Source: Tabrizicola piscis
GTDB lineage: Bacteria; Pseudomonadota; Alphaproteobacteria; Rhodobacterales; Rhodobacteraceae
Assembly (NCBI RefSeq): GCF_003940805.1
Contig: NZ_CP034328.1
Span: 2,666,001-2,730,000 of the forward strand
Reading direction: 5' to 3'
Length of the DNA stretch: 64,000 nucleotides
Numbering within the stretch: position 1 is the stretch's first letter; every line of letters begins with the position of its first letter. The notes below the pieces were generated by a model. That model had not been told where the DNA came from, ran no database searches, and saw only the letters and a program-made list of their open reading frames with translations. Of this stretch, positions 43,719-57,047 are shown piece by piece. A program made the position numbers and the translations under genes.

Positions 43719-45299
43719 ATGCGAAGCGCCCGACGCCGTGACAGTTCGATCATCTGGCCGGGGTTCGTTGATGCGGTGACGACGCTATTGATGGTGCTGA
43801 TGTTCGTCTTGACCATCTTTACCGTGATGCAGTCGGTCCTGCGCGACCAGATCACGACGCAGGACACGGAACTTGATGCCCTGTCCGCGCAGGTGGCCGA
43901 TCTGGCCAACGCGCTGGGGCTGGAGCGGACCCGCGCGACCAGTCTTGAGGGCGAGATTGCCACGCTTCGCTCCGGACTGGCGGCTGCGCTGGCCGAGGGG
44001 GAACGGCAGGCGTCGCTGATCGCCTCGCTTGGTCAGGACCTTTCGGCGCGCGAGGCAGAACTGGCGGCGGCAACGGGCCGGATCACGGATTTCGAAGCTC
44101 AGGTGGCGGCCCTGCTGCTGGAACGCGACAGCGCGCGCGGCGAGGTTGCGGCGCTGGAAACGGAACAGGCGCGGCTGGTCAGCGAGGCCGAGGCGATGTC
44201 TCTGGCCCTTGCGCAAGCGCGGGAGGAGATCGACGCAGGTGTCGAGGCCGCCCGCCTGGCCGCCGCCCGCCGCGAGGCGCTGGAGGCGCTGCTGGCCGAC
44301 CTGCGCCAGAAGAACAATGCCGATGTCGCCGCACTGGCCGCAGCCGAGGCCGAGATTGACGAGGCCGAGGCTGCCCGACTGGCCGACGCGGCAGCACTGG
44401 CCGCGCTGCGGGAACGGCTGGCCGGGGCCGATACGGAACTGACCGCGATGACGCTGGCGCTGGAAGCCGAACGCAAGCGCGCTGAAGAAACGCTGACCCT
44501 CCTCGCCGCCGCGCGGCTGGAGGCGGTCGGCGCAGGCGAAATGGACCAAGCCCTTGCCGTTGCCGAGACAGCGCTGCTGGCGGAACAGGAAAAGGCCCTT
44601 GCCGCCGCCCGCGAGGTGGAGCTTTTGAACCAGCAGATCGCCGCCCTGCGTGGCCAGCTTGGCAGCCTGCAGTCGGTTCTGGACGAATCGCAGGCGCGGG
44701 ACGAGGCCGCACAGGTGCAGCTGGAAAGTCTTGGGTCCGAACTGAACGCCGCCTTGGCGCAAGTCGCGTCGGAACAGCGCCGCCGGGCCGAACTGGAAGC
44801 CGCCGAGGCCGCGCGGCTGGCGGCGGAGAACCAGGACCTTGCGCGCTTCCGGTCCGAGTTCTTTGGCGAGCTGTCAAGCCTTCTGGCCGGTCGTGAGGGG
44901 GTGCGGGTGGTCGGTGACCGCTTTGTCTTTTCGTCCGAGGTGTTGTTCAACCCCGGGGCCGCCGATCTGGCCCCCGAAGGCCGAGAGCAGATTGCCGGGG
45001 TCGTGCGTATTCTGGACGAGGTGCGCACCAATATCCCGGCCGAAATCGACTGGATCATCCGGGTCGATGGCCATACCGACAATGTGCCGCTTTCCGGTGG
45101 CGGGGCCTTTGCCGACAATTGGGAGCTTAGTCAGGCGCGTGCCTTGTCCGTCGTGCGCTACATGCAGGATGAACTGGGCTTTCCCCCTGACCGGATGGCC
45201 GCGACCGGATTTGGCGAATACCGGCCCGTGGCGCAGGGAGATACGCCAGAGGCGCGTGCGCAGAACCGGCGGATCGAGTTGAAGCTGACGGAAAGGTAG
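43719..45299 (+). CDS. MotB/OmpA-type peptidoglycan-binding partner with long periplasmic coiled coil
   Basis: The 526 residues have a basic start, then a single membrane helix at about 11-40 with the proton-site motif WPGFVDAVTTLLMVLMFVL, where Asp18 matches the essential aspartate of MotB. Residues about 45-380 are an uninterrupted alanine/glutamate-rich coiled coil that could span much of the periplasm. The OmpA-like domain (about 380-526) has VLFNPGAADLAPEGREQI, VDGHTDNVPLSG, NWELSQARALSVVRYM and AQNRRIELKLTER. It is the pair of the preceding channel gene. A 44-residue peptide gene follows. Confidence 0.9.
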   Translation: MRSARRRDSSIIWPGFVDAVTTLLMVLMFVLTIFTVMQSVLRDQITTQDTELDALSAQVADLANALGLERTRATSLEGEIATLRSGLAAALAEGERQASLIASLGQDLSAREAELAAATGRITDFEAQVAALLLERDSARGEVAALETEQARLVSEAEAMSLALAQAREEIDAGVEAARLAAARREALEALLADLRQKNNADVAALAAAEAEIDEAEAARLADAAALAALRERLAGADTELTAMTLALEAERKRAEETLTLLAAARLEAVGAGEMDQALAVAETALLAEQEKALAAAREVELLNQQIAALRGQLGSLQSVLDESQARDEAAQVQLESLGSELNAALAQVASEQRRRAELEAAEAARLAAENQDLARFRSEFFGELSSLLAGREGVRVVGDRFVFSSEVLFNPGAADLAPEGREQIAGVVRILDEVRTNIPAEIDWIIRVDGHTDNVPLSGGGAFADNWELSQARALSVVRYMQDELGFPPDRMAATGFGEYRPVAQGDTPEARAQNRRIELKLTER

Positions 45300-45371
45300 C
45301 GGCCTTGGCCGGAACCCGCGGGGTCGGCATTCGTTCTTCCAGTGGCAGCGCGTCCACTGCAGGAGACTGTC

Positions 45372-45506
45372 TTGAACCCCTATGGCCTGATCATTGGTGT
45401 CGTGATTGGTACCGCCATTGGCGTGGCAATCGACGATATCGGGCTTGGCATCGGGATCGGCGTGGCTATCGGCATCGCCATCCAGGCCTTCGCCCCGCGT
45501 AAATGA
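45372..45506 (+). CDS. Small glycine-zipper membrane peptide (TTG start)
   Basis: This 44-residue gene starts with TTG at 45372 and has a strong ribosome binding site AGGAG at 45361-45365. It encodes NPYGLIIGVVIGTAIGVAID, then DIGLGIGIGVAIGIAIQAF and a basic end APRK. Almost the whole is a Gly-x-x-x-Gly hydrophobic repeat, as in glycine-zipper membrane peptides. It lies 72 bases after the MotB-like gene and is followed at once by a bidirectional terminator, so it is probably the third gene of that operon. The TTG is chosen because it is the only initiator directly after the binding site. Confidence 0.65.
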   Translation: MNPYGLIIGVVIGTAIGVAIDDIGLGIGIGVAIGIAIQAFAPRK

Positions 45507-45509
45507 ACA

Positions 45510-45537
45510 GGGGCCGGTTTGCACCGGCCCCTTCTTG
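45510..45537. terminator. Terminator between the stator operon and clpA
   Basis: GGGGCCGGT at 45510-45518 pairs with ACCGGCCCC at 45523-45531, followed by TTCTTG. It lies between convergent genes and may work for both. Confidence 0.75.
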
Positions 45538-47856
<2,319 letters not shown>

Positions 47857-48012
47857 GTCAGTGCTCCTGTCCTGCGGGTCGGCGGGGTTTGAACCCGGTC
47901 CGACCGTGGCCTCATAGTCTTAAAGTTCGGTTTTCCTGGCCGCACTTCAAGCGGTATTTGTTGTGTTCAGGTCTTTCCCGGTGGTCATCACGGCATTTGT
48001 GATACGGTAGAC

Positions 48013-48780
48013 CTAAAACCTGTCTTTTCTGGCCCGGATTTCGGCGAAAACAATGGCAGGGTCGGCATCCGGCAGGCCGACTGACGCTTGCACTGCGGGC
48101 AGATGGGCCCGCAGGAAGGGGTTGGTGTCCAGTTCGGTCTGCAGCCGGACGGGAACGGTGGGCAGGCCCTTGGCGCGCTGGGCGGCTACGGCCTCAACCC
48201 GTGACATAAGCTGCGCATTGCCGGGTTCAAGGGTCGCCGCGAAGCGGAGATTGGAGGCGGTGTATTCATGGCCCGAGCAGATGAGGGTTTCTGGCGGCAG
48301 GGCTGCGAGTTTCTGCAGGCTGGCGTACATCTGCGCGGGGGTGCCTTCGAACAGGCGGCCACAGCCGCCGGACATCAGGCTGTCGGCGGTGAAGGCATAG
48401 CCGCTGTCGGGGAAGTGGAACGCGATGTGGCCGATGGTGTGGCCGGGAACGTCGATCACGCGGACCTTTTCCGTTCCGATGGCAAAGCTGGCGGCTTCGG
48501 TCAGCGCATAGTCAAGCGGTGGCAGGCGATGGGCGTCGGCGACGGCGCCAAGGACCATGGCCCCGGTCGCGGCACGCAGCGTTTCGACGCCAGAGATGTG
48601 GTCATCATGGTGGTGGGTGATCAGGATATCTGACAGCTGCCAGCCACGGGATTTCAGTGCTGCAAGGATGGGGGCGGCGTCGGGGACGTCGATCACCGCG
48701 GTCTGGCCCGAGGCCGCATCGTGGACAAGGTAGGCATAGTTGTCCGTGCGGCAGGGGATGGTCACAAGTTCAAGGGACAT
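48013..48780 (-). CDS. gloB: Hydroxyacylglutathione hydrolase (glyoxalase II)
   Basis: This metallo-beta-lactamase-fold enzyme hydrolyses lactoylglutathione to lactate and glutathione. From ATG 48780 (MSLELVTIPCRTDNYAYLV) it has 255 residues. The metal-binding motif is ITHHHDDHISGVETL near 55; DVPGHTIGHIAFHFP, FTADSLMSGGCGRLFEGT and the C-terminal CSGHEYTASNLRFA follow. A TTG at 48789 could add three residues. Divergent from the methyltransferase gene by about 60 bases. Confidence 0.93.
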   Translation of the reverse strand: MSLELVTIPCRTDNYAYLVHDAASGQTAVIDVPDAAPILAALKSRGWQLSDILITHHHDDHISGVETLRAATGAMVLGAVADAHRLPPLDYALTEAASFAIGTEKVRVIDVPGHTIGHIAFHFPDSGYAFTADSLMSGGCGRLFEGTPAQMYASLQKLAALPPETLICSGHEYTASNLRFAATLEPGNAQLMSRVEAVAAQRAKGLPTVPVRLQTELDTNPFLRAHLPAVQASVGLPDADPAIVFAEIRARKDRF

Positions 48781-48841
48781 GGTCTTCAATCTTTTCCCGG
48801 CTATGATGCCCGCAGGATTGACCGCCAGATGAAGGATCGCA

Positions 48842-49597
48842 ATGCACCTTGATGTGCTGGACCTGAGAAACTTCTACTACCGCACGGCTCTGGGCCGGGT
48901 GGCGCAGCGGGCGATCCGGGACCAGGTGGTCAAGCACTGGCCGCCCGGTCCCGGTCAGACTGTGGTGGGCTTTGGCTTCGCGGTCCCGTTGTTGCGGCCC
49001 TACCTTGCAGACTCGCGGCGGGTGATCGGCCTGATGCCGGGACCACAAGGCGTGATGCCATGGCCCGCCGGAATGGAGAACGTCAGTGTCCTGTGCGAGG
49101 ATACGGCATGGCCGGTCGCGACCGGGCTTGCCGACCGGCTGGTCCTGATGCACGGGTTGGAAACCTCGGAAAACCCCTCGGCGGTGCTGGAGGAAGCGGG
49201 GCGGGTGCTGGGTCCTGGCGGGCGGGCGCTGGTGATCGTGCCGAACCGGTCGGGCCTTTGGGCGCGCAGCGATGCCACGCCGTTCGGGTTCGGTCGCCCC
49301 TATTCGGTGGCGCAGCTGGAAGCCCAGCTGAAACGCCACGGCTTTACCCCCGAACGGAGCCAATCGGTCCTGTTTGCGCCCCCTGCATCCACCCGGTTCT
49401 GGTTGCGCACCGCCGACTTCTGGGAGGCGATCGGTCGCAAGATGCCTTGGCTGGTGGGCGGCGTGCTGATGGTCGAGGCGTCAAAGCAGGTCTACGCCCC
49501 GACGCGCGGCGGTCTGGGGGCGGCAGTGAAGCGCCCGCTGAAAGTGCTTGAGGGGATCGGACAGCCCGCATCGGTTCCGGCGCCGACGCGGGGCTGA
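48842..49597 (+). CDS. SAM-dependent class I methyltransferase domain protein
   Basis: The 251 residues have a Rossmann methyltransferase plan: [15 protein letters not shown], then an acidic-poor second strand ([19 protein letters not shown]), [42 protein letters not shown] and the [19 protein letters not shown] helix. The target is unknown. This gene is next to gloB in many related genomes by my recollection. It probably acts in the cytoplasm. Confidence 0.8.
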   Translation: MHLDVLDLRNFYYRTALGRVAQRAIRDQVVKHWPPGPGQTVVGFGFAVPLLRPYLADSRRVIGLMPGPQGVMPWPAGMENVSVLCEDTAWPVATGLADRLVLMHGLETSENPSAVLEEAGRVLGPGGRALVIVPNRSGLWARSDATPFGFGRPYSVAQLEAQLKRHGFTPERSQSVLFAPPASTRFWLRTADFWEAIGRKMPWLVGGVLMVEASKQVYAPTRGGLGAAVKRPLKVLEGIGQPASVPAPTRG

Positions 49598-49604
49598 CTG
49601 GGTT

Positions 49605-50177
49605 TCAGATCACCCGGACTTGCGTGCCAACCGGGCAAAGCGCGAAAAGCTCGGAGATGTTTTCGTTGTAAAGCCCGATGCAGCCATCCGACGACCGCCG
49701 TCCGATCTTGCGCGTGTCATGGGTGCCGTGGATGATGTAGGCGGGCCAGGACAGATACATCGCATGGGTGCCAAGCGGGTTCTCCGGGCCGGGGCCGATG
49801 GGCTTCCAATCCGGGTAGCGTTCCATCTGCGATGCTGTCGGCGTCCAGGACGGGCCTTCCTTCTTGCGCACGATTTCAGTGTAACCGCGCTTGGTCAACT
49901 CGTCCGAGATCGGGACCGAAGTCGGGAAGATGCGGTAGGTGGTTTCATCGCCGCTCCAGTAGTGCAGCGCGCGTGACACGGTGTCGGCCACGATTGCGCC
50001 TTTGCCCAGGCTTTCGAAATGGTCGCGCCAGTTCTGCATCTGGAAACTGGAGACGTTGTTGCGCACCGTGCCGATGACGTCGTCCGAGGTCTGGGACCGG
50101 GCGGTGGCGGGCAGAAGCATTGCGCCTGCGCCAACCAAGCCAAGAGATAGGGCTCTGCGGCGGGTAAGTTGGGTCAT
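49605..50177 (-). CDS. L,D-transpeptidase (YkuD) with Tat-like signal
   Basis: From ATG 50177 it has 190 residues; the GGAGAAG ribosome binding site at 50183-50189 decides the start. The N-terminus MTQLTRRRALSLGLVGAGAM carries a twin-arginine-like signal. The YkuD core has YIIHGTHDTRKIGRRSSDGCIGLYNENI, with the catalytic Cys after SDG and the histidine in IIHGT; a Gly replaces the usual Arg after GCI. Such enzymes make 3-3 cross-links or attach lipoproteins to peptidoglycan in the periplasm. Confidence 0.88.
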   Translation of the reverse strand: MTQLTRRRALSLGLVGAGAMLLPATARSQTSDDVIGTVRNNVSSFQMQNWRDHFESLGKGAIVADTVSRALHYWSGDETTYRIFPTSVPISDELTKRGYTEIVRKKEGPSWTPTASQMERYPDWKPIGPGPENPLGTHAMYLSWPAYIIHGTHDTRKIGRRSSDGCIGLYNENISELFALCPVGTQVRVI

Positions 50178-50563
50178 CGTCTTCTCCATTCCGTGCCGGA
50201 AATTTTCCGACCGCTGTCTGGTCTGCCGACCGACAGGCAAGGTCAATCCGCCTGATCGCCGTCTGACGGTCTGTTGAAGGCCTGTGATCGGGCCTTGCAG
50301 GTCGTGGGCGGTCCGCGCGCATGCCCGGCCGCAACCCGTCGACGGCCATCCGGCGCAGGGGTTTTGACAGCATTCCGCACTGCAGCGACCTTCTGCCCCA
50401 CTCCACCTTACGAAAGAGCGTCCAACCCGGTTGCGGGGTGTTAAAGCCTCTGCTAAGGACGCCGCGAAGACAGGCATCTGCGCCCCGAATGCGTTCGAGG
50501 CGTGTGTGACAAGGCGGCCCGGTCCAACCGGACCCTGGGCCAAGAGACAGCGGAAGGGTTGAC
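50178..50563. other. Intergenic region upstream of the F1 ATP synthase operon
   Basis: About 385 bases without a gene. TTGACA at 50364-50369 is a possible -35 element for atpH, but no convincing -10 lies 16-18 bases downstream. No hairpin or repeat of the families above stands out. Confidence 0.4.
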
Positions 50564-51124
50564 GTGTCAGAAACGGCTTCGATCTCTCTGGGCATTGCCA
50601 CACGCTATGCGACGGCATTGTTCGAACTGGCGAAGGAAGGCGGCGCCCTGAAGGCGCTTGAGGCCGATATCGCTGCCCTGTCCGACGCTCTTGCCGTCAG
50701 CCCGGACCTGCGCGCCGCGATTGCTTCGCCGGTGGTCAGCCGTGAAGATCAGGGCAACGTGATCAAGGCGTTGGGCACGAAGCTGGGGATCAGCGCGCTT
50801 TTGGCCAACACGCTGGCCCTCATGTCGGAAAAGCGCCGTCTGTTCGTGCTGCCGCAGCTGTTGACCAGCCTTGCTGCGATGATTGCCACCGAAAAAGGCG
50901 AAGTGACCGCCGAGGTTACCGCCGCACGCGCGCTGACAGCCGCACAATCCAAGAAACTTGCCGAGACGCTGAAGGCCCGCGTCGGCAAGACCGTGATACT
51001 GAAAACCACTGTCGATGAAAGCCTCATCGGCGGTCTTGTCGTCAAGCTCGGCTCGACCATGATCGACACGTCGGTCAAGGCGAAGCTCGCGGCGCTCCAG
51101 AATGCAATGAAAGAGGTTGGGTGA
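50564..51124 (+). CDS. atpH: F1 ATP synthase delta subunit
   Basis: The delta subunit joins F1 to the peripheral stalk of F0. GTG 50564 gives 186 residues ([26 protein letters not shown]). Features: [35 protein letters not shown] and the C-terminal [37 protein letters not shown]. First gene of atpHAGDC; its stop overlaps the atpA start. Confidence 0.96.
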   Translation: MSETASISLGIATRYATALFELAKEGGALKALEADIAALSDALAVSPDLRAAIASPVVSREDQGNVIKALGTKLGISALLANTLALMSEKRRLFVLPQLLTSLAAMIATEKGEVTAEVTAARALTAAQSKKLAETLKARVGKTVILKTTVDESLIGGLVVKLGSTMIDTSVKAKLAALQNAMKEVG

Positions 51125-52662
51125 TGGGAATTCAAGCTGCCGAGATCTCTGCGATCCTCAAAGAGCAGATCAAGAATTTCGGCAAGGACGCCGAAGTGGC
51201 CGAAGTTGGCCGCGTGCTGTCGGTCGGTGACGGGATTGCCCGTGTGCATGGCCTGGACAACGTGCAGGCCGGCGAAATGGTCGAATTCCCCGGTGGCATC
51301 CGCGGGATGGCGCTGAACCTGGAAGTCGACAACGTCGGTATCGTTATCTTCGGGTCCGACCAGGACATCAAGGAAGGCGACACCGTCAAGCGCACCAAGT
51401 CCATCGTGGACGTGCCTGCTGGGAACGAGCTTCTGGGCCGCGTTGTCGACGGTCTGGGCAACCCGATCGACGGCAAGGGTCCGATCAAGGCATCCGAACG
51501 CCGCGTGGCCGACGTGAAGGCCCCGGGCATCATTCCGCGGAAATCGGTGCATGAGCCGATGGCGACCGGCCTGAAAGCCATCGACGCGATGATCCCGGTT
51601 GGCCGTGGCCAGCGCGAACTGATCATCGGCGACCGTCAGACCGGCAAGACCGCTGTGGCTCTGGACACGATCCTGAACCAGAAGGCGTACAATGACGCCG
51701 CTGGCACCGACGAATCGAAGAAGCTGTACTGCATCTATGTCGCCATCGGGCAGAAGCGGTCCACCGTTGCCCAGCTCGTGAAGAAGCTGGAAGAGACCGG
51801 CGCGATTGCCTACACCATCGTCGTGGCCGCCACCGCTTCGGACCCGGCGCCGATGCAGTTCTTGGCGCCCTATTCGGCAACCGCGATGGCGGAATTCTTC
51901 CGCGACAACGGCCGCCATGCGCTGATCATCTATGATGACCTGTCCAAGCAGGCTGTGGCCTACCGCCAGATGTCACTTCTCCTGCGCCGTCCGCCGGGGC
52001 GTGAAGCCTATCCGGGCGACGTGTTCTACCTCCACTCCCGCCTGCTGGAGCGTTCGGCCAAGCTGAACGGCGATTTCGGCTCGGGTTCGCTGACCGCGCT
52101 GCCGATCATCGAAACTCAGGCGGGTGACGTGTCGGCCTATATCCCGACGAACGTGATCTCGATCACCGACGGGCAGATCTTCCTTGAGACGGAACTGTTC
52201 TATCAGGGCGTCCGTCCTGCCGTGAACACCGGTCTGTCGGTGTCGCGCGTCGGTTCATCCGCCCAGACCAATGCGATGAAGTCGGTCGCCGGCAAGGTGA
52301 AGCTGGAACTTGCGCAGTACCGCGAAATGGCGGCTTTCGCGCAGTTCGGGTCGGACCTTGACGCCTCGACCCAGGCGCTTCTGAACCGTGGCTCGCGCCT
52401 GACCGAACTGATGAAGCAAAAGCAGTACGCGCCGCTGACCAACGCGGAAATCGTCTGCGTGATCTATGCGGGCACCAGCGGCTATCTGGACAAGATCGCC
52501 GTCAAGGACGTGGGCCGGTTCGAGGAGGGCTTGCTCAAGCACCTGCGCACCACCGGCAAGGCGCTTTTGGAAGACATCACCAAGAACGACCGCAAGGTTG
52601 CGGGTGATTTGGAAAAAGCAGTCCGCGCGGAACTTGACGCTTTCGCCAAAGACTTCGCGTGA
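51124..52662 (+). CDS. atpA: F1 ATP synthase alpha subunit
   Basis: Start ATG 51124 ([20 protein letters not shown]), 512 residues, TGATG overlap with atpH. Non-catalytic nucleotide-binding subunit; Walker [16 protein letters not shown] near 170, and [25 protein letters not shown], the alpha-type signature, near 300. Forms the alpha3beta3 hexamer with AtpD. Confidence 0.98.
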   Translation: MGIQAAEISAILKEQIKNFGKDAEVAEVGRVLSVGDGIARVHGLDNVQAGEMVEFPGGIRGMALNLEVDNVGIVIFGSDQDIKEGDTVKRTKSIVDVPAGNELLGRVVDGLGNPIDGKGPIKASERRVADVKAPGIIPRKSVHEPMATGLKAIDAMIPVGRGQRELIIGDRQTGKTAVALDTILNQKAYNDAAGTDESKKLYCIYVAIGQKRSTVAQLVKKLEETGAIAYTIVVAATASDPAPMQFLAPYSATAMAEFFRDNGRHALIIYDDLSKQAVAYRQMSLLLRRPPGREAYPGDVFYLHSRLLERSAKLNGDFGSGSLTALPIIETQAGDVSAYIPTNVISITDGQIFLETELFYQGVRPAVNTGLSVSRVGSSAQTNAMKSVAGKVKLELAQYREMAAFAQFGSDLDASTQALLNRGSRLTELMKQKQYAPLTNAEIVCVIYAGTSGYLDKIAVKDVGRFEEGLLKHLRTTGKALLEDITKNDRKVAGDLEKAVRAELDAFAKDFA

Positions 52663-52684
52663 AGCGCCCTGAAGGAGTAGGCAG

Positions 52685-53551
52685 ATGCCAAGCCTAAAGG
52701 ACCTTAAGAACCGGATCGGAAGCGTCAAGAATACGCGGAAGATCACGAAGGCGATGCAGATGGTCGCCGCGGCCAAGCTGCGCCGCGCGCAAGAGGCCGC
52801 CGAGGCCGCCCGGCCCTATGCCGAGCGGATGACCGCCGTCATGTCCGCGCTGGCTGCGGGCGTGGGCACGGGTGACGGTGCGCCCAAGCTTCTGGCCGGG
52901 AACGGCCGGGATCAGGTGCATCTTCTGGTCGTCATGACGTCGGAACGCGGGCTTTGCGGTGGCTTCAACTCGTCCATCGTCAAGCTGGCCCGTCTGCGGG
53001 CCAACGAACTGGTGGCGGCTGGCAAGACGGTCAAGATCCTGACTGTCGGCAAGAAAGGCCGCGAACAGTTGAAGCGTGACTGGGCGCAGACCTTTGTCGG
53101 CCATGTCGACATGAGCGACGTGAAGCGGGTTGGCTATGCCAATGCGCAAGGCGTGGCACGGCAGGTGACAGCTGCGTTTGAGGCTGGCGAAGTCGATGTT
53201 GTGACGATCTTCTACAACCGCTTCCAGTCGGTCATCAGCCAGATCCCGACCATGCAGCAGGTCATCCCGGCCAAGTTTGAAGCCGTCAGCACCTCTGCGC
53301 AATACGACTACGAACCCTCGGAAGAGGCAATCCTGGCCGATCTTCTGCCGCGCGGCGTGGCCACGCAGATATTCACCGCTCTTCTGGAGAACGGCGCCAG
53401 CGAACAGGGCGCCCGGATGTCCGCCATGGACAACGCGACCCGCAACGCCGGCGACATGATCAACAAGCTTACGATCGTGTACAACCGGAGCCGTCAGGCC
53501 GCGATCACCAAAGAACTCATCGAAATCATTTCGGGCGCCGAGGCGCTCTGA
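52685..53551 (+). CDS. atpG: F1 ATP synthase gamma subunit
   Basis: The rotor stalk. 288 residues, start ATG 52685 with AAGGAG at 52671-52676. [36 protein letters not shown] opens the N-terminal coiled helix, and the end has [41 protein letters not shown], the conserved C-terminal helix. Confidence 0.98.
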   Translation: MPSLKDLKNRIGSVKNTRKITKAMQMVAAAKLRRAQEAAEAARPYAERMTAVMSALAAGVGTGDGAPKLLAGNGRDQVHLLVVMTSERGLCGGFNSSIVKLARLRANELVAAGKTVKILTVGKKGREQLKRDWAQTFVGHVDMSDVKRVGYANAQGVARQVTAAFEAGEVDVVTIFYNRFQSVISQIPTMQQVIPAKFEAVSTSAQYDYEPSEEAILADLLPRGVATQIFTALLENGASEQGARMSAMDNATRNAGDMINKLTIVYNRSRQAAITKELIEIISGAEAL

Positions 53552-53565
53552 CGAAACCGGAGTAA

Positions 53566-55014
<1,449 letters not shown>

Positions 55015-55023
55015 GGGGGAACC

Positions 55024-55416
55024 ATGGCAGCGTCCGTGCAATTCGACCTGGTCAGCCCGGAACGCAGGCTTGCGTCCTTCGTGGCGACCGAGGTGCAGAT
55101 CCCCGCGCTTGCGGGGGACATGACGGCGATGGCCGGGCATATGCCCACCATCACCTCGCTTCGGCCCGGCGTCCTGCGCGTGGTCGGGGCCGAGGGGACG
55201 AAGTCCTATGTCGTGACCGGTGGCTTTGCCGAGATCGGCGAGGCTGGCGTGTCCGTGCTGGCAGAACAGGCCATCCCGCTGGAGGAATTGACGTCCGCCA
55301 AGCTGGACACGCTGGTGGCCGACGCGACGCAAGCCGCTGGCCTGAACGCGGACAAGGATGCCGCTGACAAGGCAATTGCCGATCTGACTGCGATGCGGGT
55401 AGCGACCGGTCTTTGA
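55024..55416 (+). CDS. atpC: F1 ATP synthase epsilon subunit
   Basis: 130 residues, ATG 55024. [35 protein letters not shown] and [19 protein letters not shown]; the N-terminal beta sandwich is complete and the C-terminal helices are present but short. Epsilon limits ATP hydrolysis by the enzyme. Ends the atpHAGDC operon, followed by a terminator. Confidence 0.96.
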   Translation: MAASVQFDLVSPERRLASFVATEVQIPALAGDMTAMAGHMPTITSLRPGVLRVVGAEGTKSYVVTGGFAEIGEAGVSVLAEQAIPLEELTSAKLDTLVADATQAAGLNADKDAADKAIADLTAMRVATGL

Positions 55417-55443
55417 CAGCTGCTGCCACCGCGCAACGAACAA

Positions 55444-55477
55444 GGGCCCCGCAACTGCCGGGGCCCTTTGCTTTTTC
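55444..55477 (+). terminator. Intrinsic terminator after atpC
   Basis: GGGCCCCG at 55444-55451 pairs with CGGGGCCC at 55459-55466, then TTTGCTTTTT. A textbook terminator 27 bases after the stop. Confidence 0.9.
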
Positions 55478-55534
55478 TCTTCCGGGTCGTGGCCAAGTTC
55501 ATGCAAACTGGCACCAAGACGGGAGGGTTCAGAC

Positions 55535-55882
55535 ATGAAAAGATTTTCGGGCACACTTGGCGTGCAGCAGGGGACCCGTATCCTGTTTTCAGACTTCGCC
55601 CATGATGGCGCGATGTGGACAGGATCGGGACCGCGTGAAGTCCGCCGGACCGAGACGTTCAGCGAACCTTTTCTGGCGCCCCCCGCCGTGATGGTAAGCG
55701 TGTCGATGTGGGACATCGACAACAAGGCAAACTCGCGGATCGATCTTTCGGCCGAGAACATCACCGCCGAAGGGTTCGAGATCGTTTGTCGCACATGGTC
55801 CGACAGCCGCATCGCCCGCATCCGCGCGGATTGGATGGCCATCGGAGCGACCCAGGATGATGAGGCGTGGGATGTGATCTAA
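55535..55882 (+). CDS. H-type lectin domain protein
   Basis: 115 residues: MKRFSGTLGVQQGTRILFSDFAHDG, then ETFSEPFLAPPAVMVSVSMWDIDNKANSRIDLSAENI and EGFEIVCRTWSDSRIARIRADWMAIG. This is the H-type (discoidin II-like) lectin fold, which binds N-acetylgalactosamine in eukaryotic members. There is no signal peptide, so it may be cytoplasmic or exported otherwise. Role unknown. Overlaps the stop of the convergent PAP2 gene. Confidence 0.8.
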   Translation: MKRFSGTLGVQQGTRILFSDFAHDGAMWTGSGPREVRRTETFSEPFLAPPAVMVSVSMWDIDNKANSRIDLSAENITAEGFEIVCRTWSDSRIARIRADWMAIGATQDDEAWDVI

Positions 55883-56937
55883 AGCCGCGCCGGAACGTGG
55901 CTGGAGGAGTCCATGCGACGCATTGTTGGACGGATCAGCAGGCCGACAGCTTTCCAGACCAAGACTGCAAGAAATGCTCCGACATAGCCATCAACGGCAT
56001 AGTGCCAGCCCAGCAAGACCGAGCCGATCATGATCACCACGGCAAAGGCCGTCATGACATAGCCTGCGAAGCGAGACAGCCGAAACGCGAAGATCGCGAT
56101 AAGCGTCGATGATGCGACATGCATACTTGGGAAGGCCGAGATCGCGTTGATGCTGTTTGGCGCCGTGTAGAAATCCCACAGCAAAATCTGAGTGTCGACA
56201 ACACTCAACGCGCCGGTTGCGGCATGCGCACGCAACAGGTCCATCAACGGTTCAAAGGTGTCCCCCAAGCCAAGCAAGGCATAGTAGGGGGGGCCGGCTG
56301 AAGAGAAGACGATTGCCAGCAGGTTGCCGCCAAGGGCCCAGACCAGCAGGAACGAGATCAGAAACTGCATGCGAATGGCAGAGTCAGGCCGCAGGAAACA
56401 GCTGGCGAACAGCGCAAAATAGACCACCAGAAGCCAGACATTGTACATGCCGGTAAAGAACGACAGGGAATAGTGGCCGCCCAGCACCGTATGGAGGAGG
56501 CTGTAGGGATCTGTGTTGAAATGAAGCAGACGATCGAGTTCCATGAAGTACTCATCCCAGGAAAACGGCATGAGCGTTGGGATGAGTGATTTGATCTGCG
56601 CGAAGAAGATCAGAACCAAGGCCATCAACAGGGTTGCGATCGCCCCCCCAAACAGGCGGTCACGGTCCGAAAGGAAACTGCGAACGTCATTCTTCAAGGC
56701 AGCCATGCGATCTTCCGAGCGCACGACATAGGTGTGGTGAAGAAGGCGCCACAACAGCACGAAGAAGATGATCTGTGGCACCTTGGTCAGAAAGTGCATC
56801 ACAAGCACGGTTACCTTCTCGTGCTCGATCGACAGCGCGTAGCGTTGGGCAAGCCACGTGGCGATCAAACCGTAGGCAACCACCAGGCCTGCAAGCAGAC
56901 TGTGTTGCCGTAGAACCCTTTTGCTGCCAGCTCGCAT
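55879..56937 (-). CDS. PAP2 / inositolphosphotransferase-like membrane protein
   Basis: The ATG at 56937 (MRAGSKRVLRQHSLLAG) gives 352 residues; TTG 56979 is a less likely start. Six or more membrane segments are visible. The PAP2_3-type active-site motifs are AISAFPSMHVASSTLIAIFAF near 280 and LLGWHYAVDGYVGAFLAV near 315 (histidines of both motifs present). Relatives dephosphorylate lipids or transfer phosphoalcohol heads (IPC synthase). The substrate is unknown. It is downstream of prs on the same strand, but more than 100 bases away. Confidence 0.83.
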   Translation of the reverse strand: MRAGSKRVLRQHSLLAGLVVAYGLIATWLAQRYALSIEHEKVTVLVMHFLTKVPQIIFFVLLWRLLHHTYVVRSEDRMAALKNDVRSFLSDRDRLFGGAIATLLMALVLIFFAQIKSLIPTLMPFSWDEYFMELDRLLHFNTDPYSLLHTVLGGHYSLSFFTGMYNVWLLVVYFALFASCFLRPDSAIRMQFLISFLLVWALGGNLLAIVFSSAGPPYYALLGLGDTFEPLMDLLRAHAATGALSVVDTQILLWDFYTAPNSINAISAFPSMHVASSTLIAIFAFRLSRFAGYVMTAFAVVIMIGSVLLGWHYAVDGYVGAFLAVLVWKAVGLLIRPTMRRMDSSSHVPARL

Positions 56938-57047
56938 CAAAACGCCATCCCCCGCGCTAACGGTCACGATAGTGAACAACGCATTGGATGCAGCGCCATT
57001 GTGGCTGAAAATAGGCCTAAACTGCGCGATTGCGGGAAGCCAGCCAT

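Noticed and set aside
42525..45299. Zorya defence system
   Set aside because: The channel pair is like ZorA/ZorB in plan, but no ZorC, ZorD or ZorE gene (helicase or nuclease) is nearby.
50364..50392. TTGACA as part of an atp operon promoter
   Set aside because: No acceptable -10 at the proper distance; kept only as a possibility.
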